Shown here in pieces: positions 61,201 through 64,000 of a DNA stretch of 64,000 bases (position 1 is its first letter; each line of letters starts with the position of its first letter). The position numbers were made by a program, and so were the translations under genes. The notes under the pieces were generated by a model. That model searched no databases, was not told the DNA's origin, and was given only the letters and a program-made list of their open reading frames with translations. The DNA is taken from the NCBI GenBank assembly GCA_026225945.1, contig JAMJFZ010000674.1:524501-588500 (forward strand). The letters are read 5' to 3'. The DNA is from Cricetomys ansorgei (Eukaryota > Chordata > Mammalia > Rodentia > Nesomyidae).

Positions 61201-61899
61201 TTACTTTGCATTTTCATTATTGGTAATTTCATACTTTATGAATGTATTAGTTAAGAGTTGATTTTCTGATAGAAATATCGAATGAATTTGAGTGTCTTAA
61301 CTCAATAGTAGTTTGTCATTAAGGTAAAGTTCAATGTACAAGTTGAGAGGGAGCCTTTGACCTCGTGAGCTGAGGACACAAGGAAATTTTCTTCTTGAAG
61401 TCCAACCTTGTCCTACGGTTTTGCTTCCAGCTAAATGAATGTGCTAGCAGAACTTTTTCTTGACTACTGTTACTAAGAAATGACAGATATCACTTACACT
61501 CACATTTTCTTACTGAGACTTAGTCTCATGATCTCATCTAATTGTTAGGTTACTGGGAAATTGCTATTCTATGGAAAGGAAGCATAGATCTTTCCTACCA
61601 GCAAACCAGTAAACTGCATGCTACTGCAAGTACTAGCAATATGAATTTTCTTTTCTTCCTTTTTTTGACCTGATGACTGTTATTTTTGTTTTATTTCTAT
61701 AACTTGATTACTCTGTTTGAATGAAAGCAGCCAAAATGGTATTGTTGTTTTCTTCCTGATCTTAAAGGAAACATTTCACAGTTTAAAACATTTAGAATGC
61801 TATCTTCTATAGGCTTCACTAGATAATTTTATCAGGTTACCAGATTTATCAGGTTTAGTTACCAAAATTCTCTCATTTGGTAATATTTTAAAAGTTATT

Positions 61900-62077
61900 T
61901 CTTTAATTTTTGACATTATGTAACTATATCGTTTCATCTCCCCTTCTCTTTCCTCCTTCCAAATCCTCCATATATCCTTCCTTGCTCCCTCCCAAACCCA
62001 TGGCCTCTTTTACATTACTTGTTGCTGCATGCATATCTATATGAATGTGTGTGTACATATGCATGTATGTGTGTGTG

Positions 62078-62147
<70 letters not shown>

Positions 62148-62335
62148 TTTTTCTAAATACAGCCTGTTAAATACATATCATGTTACTTGCATGTATATTT
62201 TCAGGGCTGACTATTTGATATTGGATAACCAATTGGTGTGGATTCCCTGGGGAAGACTATTTCTCCCATTTTCAGCATTCCTAATTTACCTGTAGTTCTT
62301 TGTATAGGGCTAAGGACTCCTGAGCTTTTAAAGAA
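61900..62335 (-). mobile_element. L1 (Lx-type) 3' end, antisense
   Basis: 'catctccccttctctttcct', 'cccatggcctcttttacatt', then (AT)n, then 'gggctgactatttgatattg' and 'attccctggggaagactatt'. Matches the start of the tail at 58.9 kb. Confidence 0.75.
62083..62144. repeat. (AT)n microsatellite
   Basis: About 60 bp of pure AT inside the 3' end of an L1. Confidence 0.95.
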
Positions 62336-62499
62336 AACATATCTGATGAAATGGTTGTTATGTATATTTTATCTTTAATATATCAAAGGATGAATTACAT
62401 TTATAGGTTTGTTCATATTAAGCCAACTCTGATTTGCTAAGATAAATCTGACTTTAGTAATGTATTTTTTTATTTTTGTGTCACTAGTTTCTGTTTGTT

Positions 62500-62740
62500 T
62501 TTTTTTTCAAATTTTATATATTTATTTGTATTGTGGGTATAGGTATTTTGTCTGTATGTATGTCTGTGTACTAAGTCAGTGCCTTGTGTCCTTGGAGGCC
62601 AGAAGAGGGTGTTAGATTCTTGGGATTGGAGATACTGATGATTGTGCATCCCCATGTGGGTGCTGGGCATCTAACCTGGATCTTCTGGAAGAGCAGCTAG
62701 TGTGCTCTTAAGTACTGAGCCATCTCTCAAACAGGCTGTT
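62500..62740 (-). mobile_element. B3 SINE
   Basis: Reverse B3 with 'ggccagaagagggtgttaga', 'gtgggtgctgggcatctaac' and 'taagtactgagccatctctc'. Confidence 0.8.
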
Positions 62741-62799
62741 TGGTACTTTATGTGTTCATTCATGATACTTGTTTATAAAGTGTGTTAGTCAAGCTGTCC

Positions 62800-62945
62800 T
62801 ATTTTAAGGTTAGAAATGGTAGCTCTCAACCATCTGTAACCCCAGTCCCAGGGAATCCAGTACCTCTTCTGGACTCAATGGGTACTGCATGTACATGTTG
62901 TACAAATAAACACTCAGATACATAAAATAAAAATCTCAAAAAGTT
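62800..62945 (+). mobile_element. B3 SINE fragment, opposite orientation
   Basis: Forward B3 3' part: 'caaccatctgtaaccccagt', 'cagtacctcttctggactca', and an end of 'acataaaataaaaatctc'. With the reverse B3 at 62500-62740 it forms a loose inverted pair. Confidence 0.68.
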
Positions 62946-63109
62946 ATTAAAATAGCACGGATAAATATCAATAATTTAAAGTGTGTATTTTAATAGTTGT
63001 TAGTGTATGTTCTCAATACTCAGCCATTTCAATATAATCTTAGAACATTTGTGTCTTCTCTAAAAGCAATCTTTTGTGAATTAGCAAATATTCCCATCCC
63101 TTCAATCCC

Positions 63110-63900
63110 ATATACCTATGAACTACACTGTTCCTGTGATTTCTCTATTACTGACATTTCATGTAAATACTATACAGCCTGTGGCATTTTGGGCCTGACA
63201 TCTTTCATTTACAATACAATTTTCATGATCCATCTGAGCTGTAGCATGAGTCAATACTTCATTTCTTTTATAGGTGATTAATATTCTCTTGTATGTGTTT
63301 GCTACATTGTGTTTATCTACTCATCAATTGATGAACATTTGAGTCAGTCATGCCAGTCACGGCTTATTAGAAATAACTATGCTTTCTACAAGCAAGTTTC
63401 CACTTTGTGCCCCTATGCACTGCTCATTGGTATGCATATTGAAGGGTACATTTGTTAAATCATGTGATAACTATTTTTTTTCCTGAGGAACCATTGAATT
63501 ATTTTCCACAATTTTAAATTCTCACTGCTGATGATGCGTATAGAGTTGGGAAGAGGAAAGAGGGAGTAGAATGGGAAGTAACGTAAACACAGTAATTATA
63601 TATGAAATCTCCCTTGCTACCAATTGTTGTATGTTTCCTTTTGAATGGAGATATCCTGAGTGAGTGTGGAATTATTTAATTGCATTTTTATTTGCATTTT
63701 CTAAAGCCTATTGGTTGCACATTTCTTCAGGCTCTTGTTTGGCCACTATATATCTTTTTTTTTTTTTTTTGGTGAAATATCTACTTGAGTCTTTCATCTG
63801 TTTTTAAATTAAGGTAATTTTCATTTTGCTATAAAGCTGAAAGTTTGGATTGCCTGTTTCAACACATACACCTAATTTTATAACCACAGGCACTGAAAAT
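63110..63900 (-). mobile_element. Old L1M ORF2 3' region, runs to the window edge
   Basis: 'actcatcaattgatgaacat', 'cctgaggaaccattgaatta', 'tatttgcattttctaaagcc' and 'tggtgaaatatctacttgag' give the order of the reverse mammalian L1 ORF2 end. A poly-T run lies at 63757-63771. Confidence 0.7.
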
Positions 63901-64000
63901 AGATGTTCAAACAAAATACATGGTACTAGGTAAATTTTCTTCCTCTATAGATTTTCATTTCACTTCCTCAATAATGCCTTTTGGAGCAGAAATTTCTTCA

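Overview
This is mammalian nuclear DNA from a muroid rodent. B1, B2, B3/B4 and ID-type SINEs and many rodent L1 3' ends occur together. The window is AT-rich, with long intergenic stretches, abundant microsatellites and no CpG island that I can see. There are no bacterial or phage features, tRNA or rRNA genes, or CRISPR arrays. B2 elements point to Muroidea. The exons differ from mouse by many substitutions, so this is probably another murid or cricetid. Il13ra2 lies on the X chromosome in mammals, so the window is inferred to be X-linked.

The only protein-coding locus I can support is Il13ra2 (interleukin-13 receptor alpha-2 chain, the IL-13 'decoy' receptor). It is on the + strand with nine coding exons between 23716 and 37250. 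All internal exons are flanked by AG/GT and their phases chain correctly (1,0,1,2,1,0,1,0). Signal peptide, fibronectin-type receptor domains, WSEWS box, transmembrane segment and short cytoplasmic tail can all be read. As given, however, the gene does not encode a full receptor. A single base is missing in coding exon 2 (next to 25311) and another in coding exon 3 (next to 26479). The first brings a TAG at 25382-25384, leaving a 61-codon reading frame. The exons total 1153 nt, exactly 2 short of a 384-codon frame plus stop, close to the mouse length. Apart from these two lesions the gene looks intact. It is therefore either a very recent pseudogene (or null allele) or a good gene with two indel errors in the assembly.

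Layout: 1-23.6 kb is intergenic or 5' flank. It holds decayed MIR and L2 pieces, B1/B3/B4/ID SINEs, microsatellites, two L1 tails meeting near 22.4 kb, and a few coding-like relics. 23.7-37.3 kb is Il13ra2, with L1, L2, B1 and MIR pieces in its introns. 37.3-64 kb is 3' flank. It is dominated by antisense L1 3'-UTR tails (about 46.7-47.7, 51.7-52.9, 53.3-54.6, 57.1-58.2, 58.9-60.2 and 61.9-62.3 kb), with SINEs, one B2 with clear target-site duplications, and an old L1 3' region at the right edge. The noncoding first exon(s) and promoter of Il13ra2 were not identified.

I found no sign of a novel biological system. The observation most worth following up is the doubly frameshifted but otherwise intact Il13ra2. 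Repeat names and edges come from recognition by eye, not an alignment, so edges are approximate (tens of bases).
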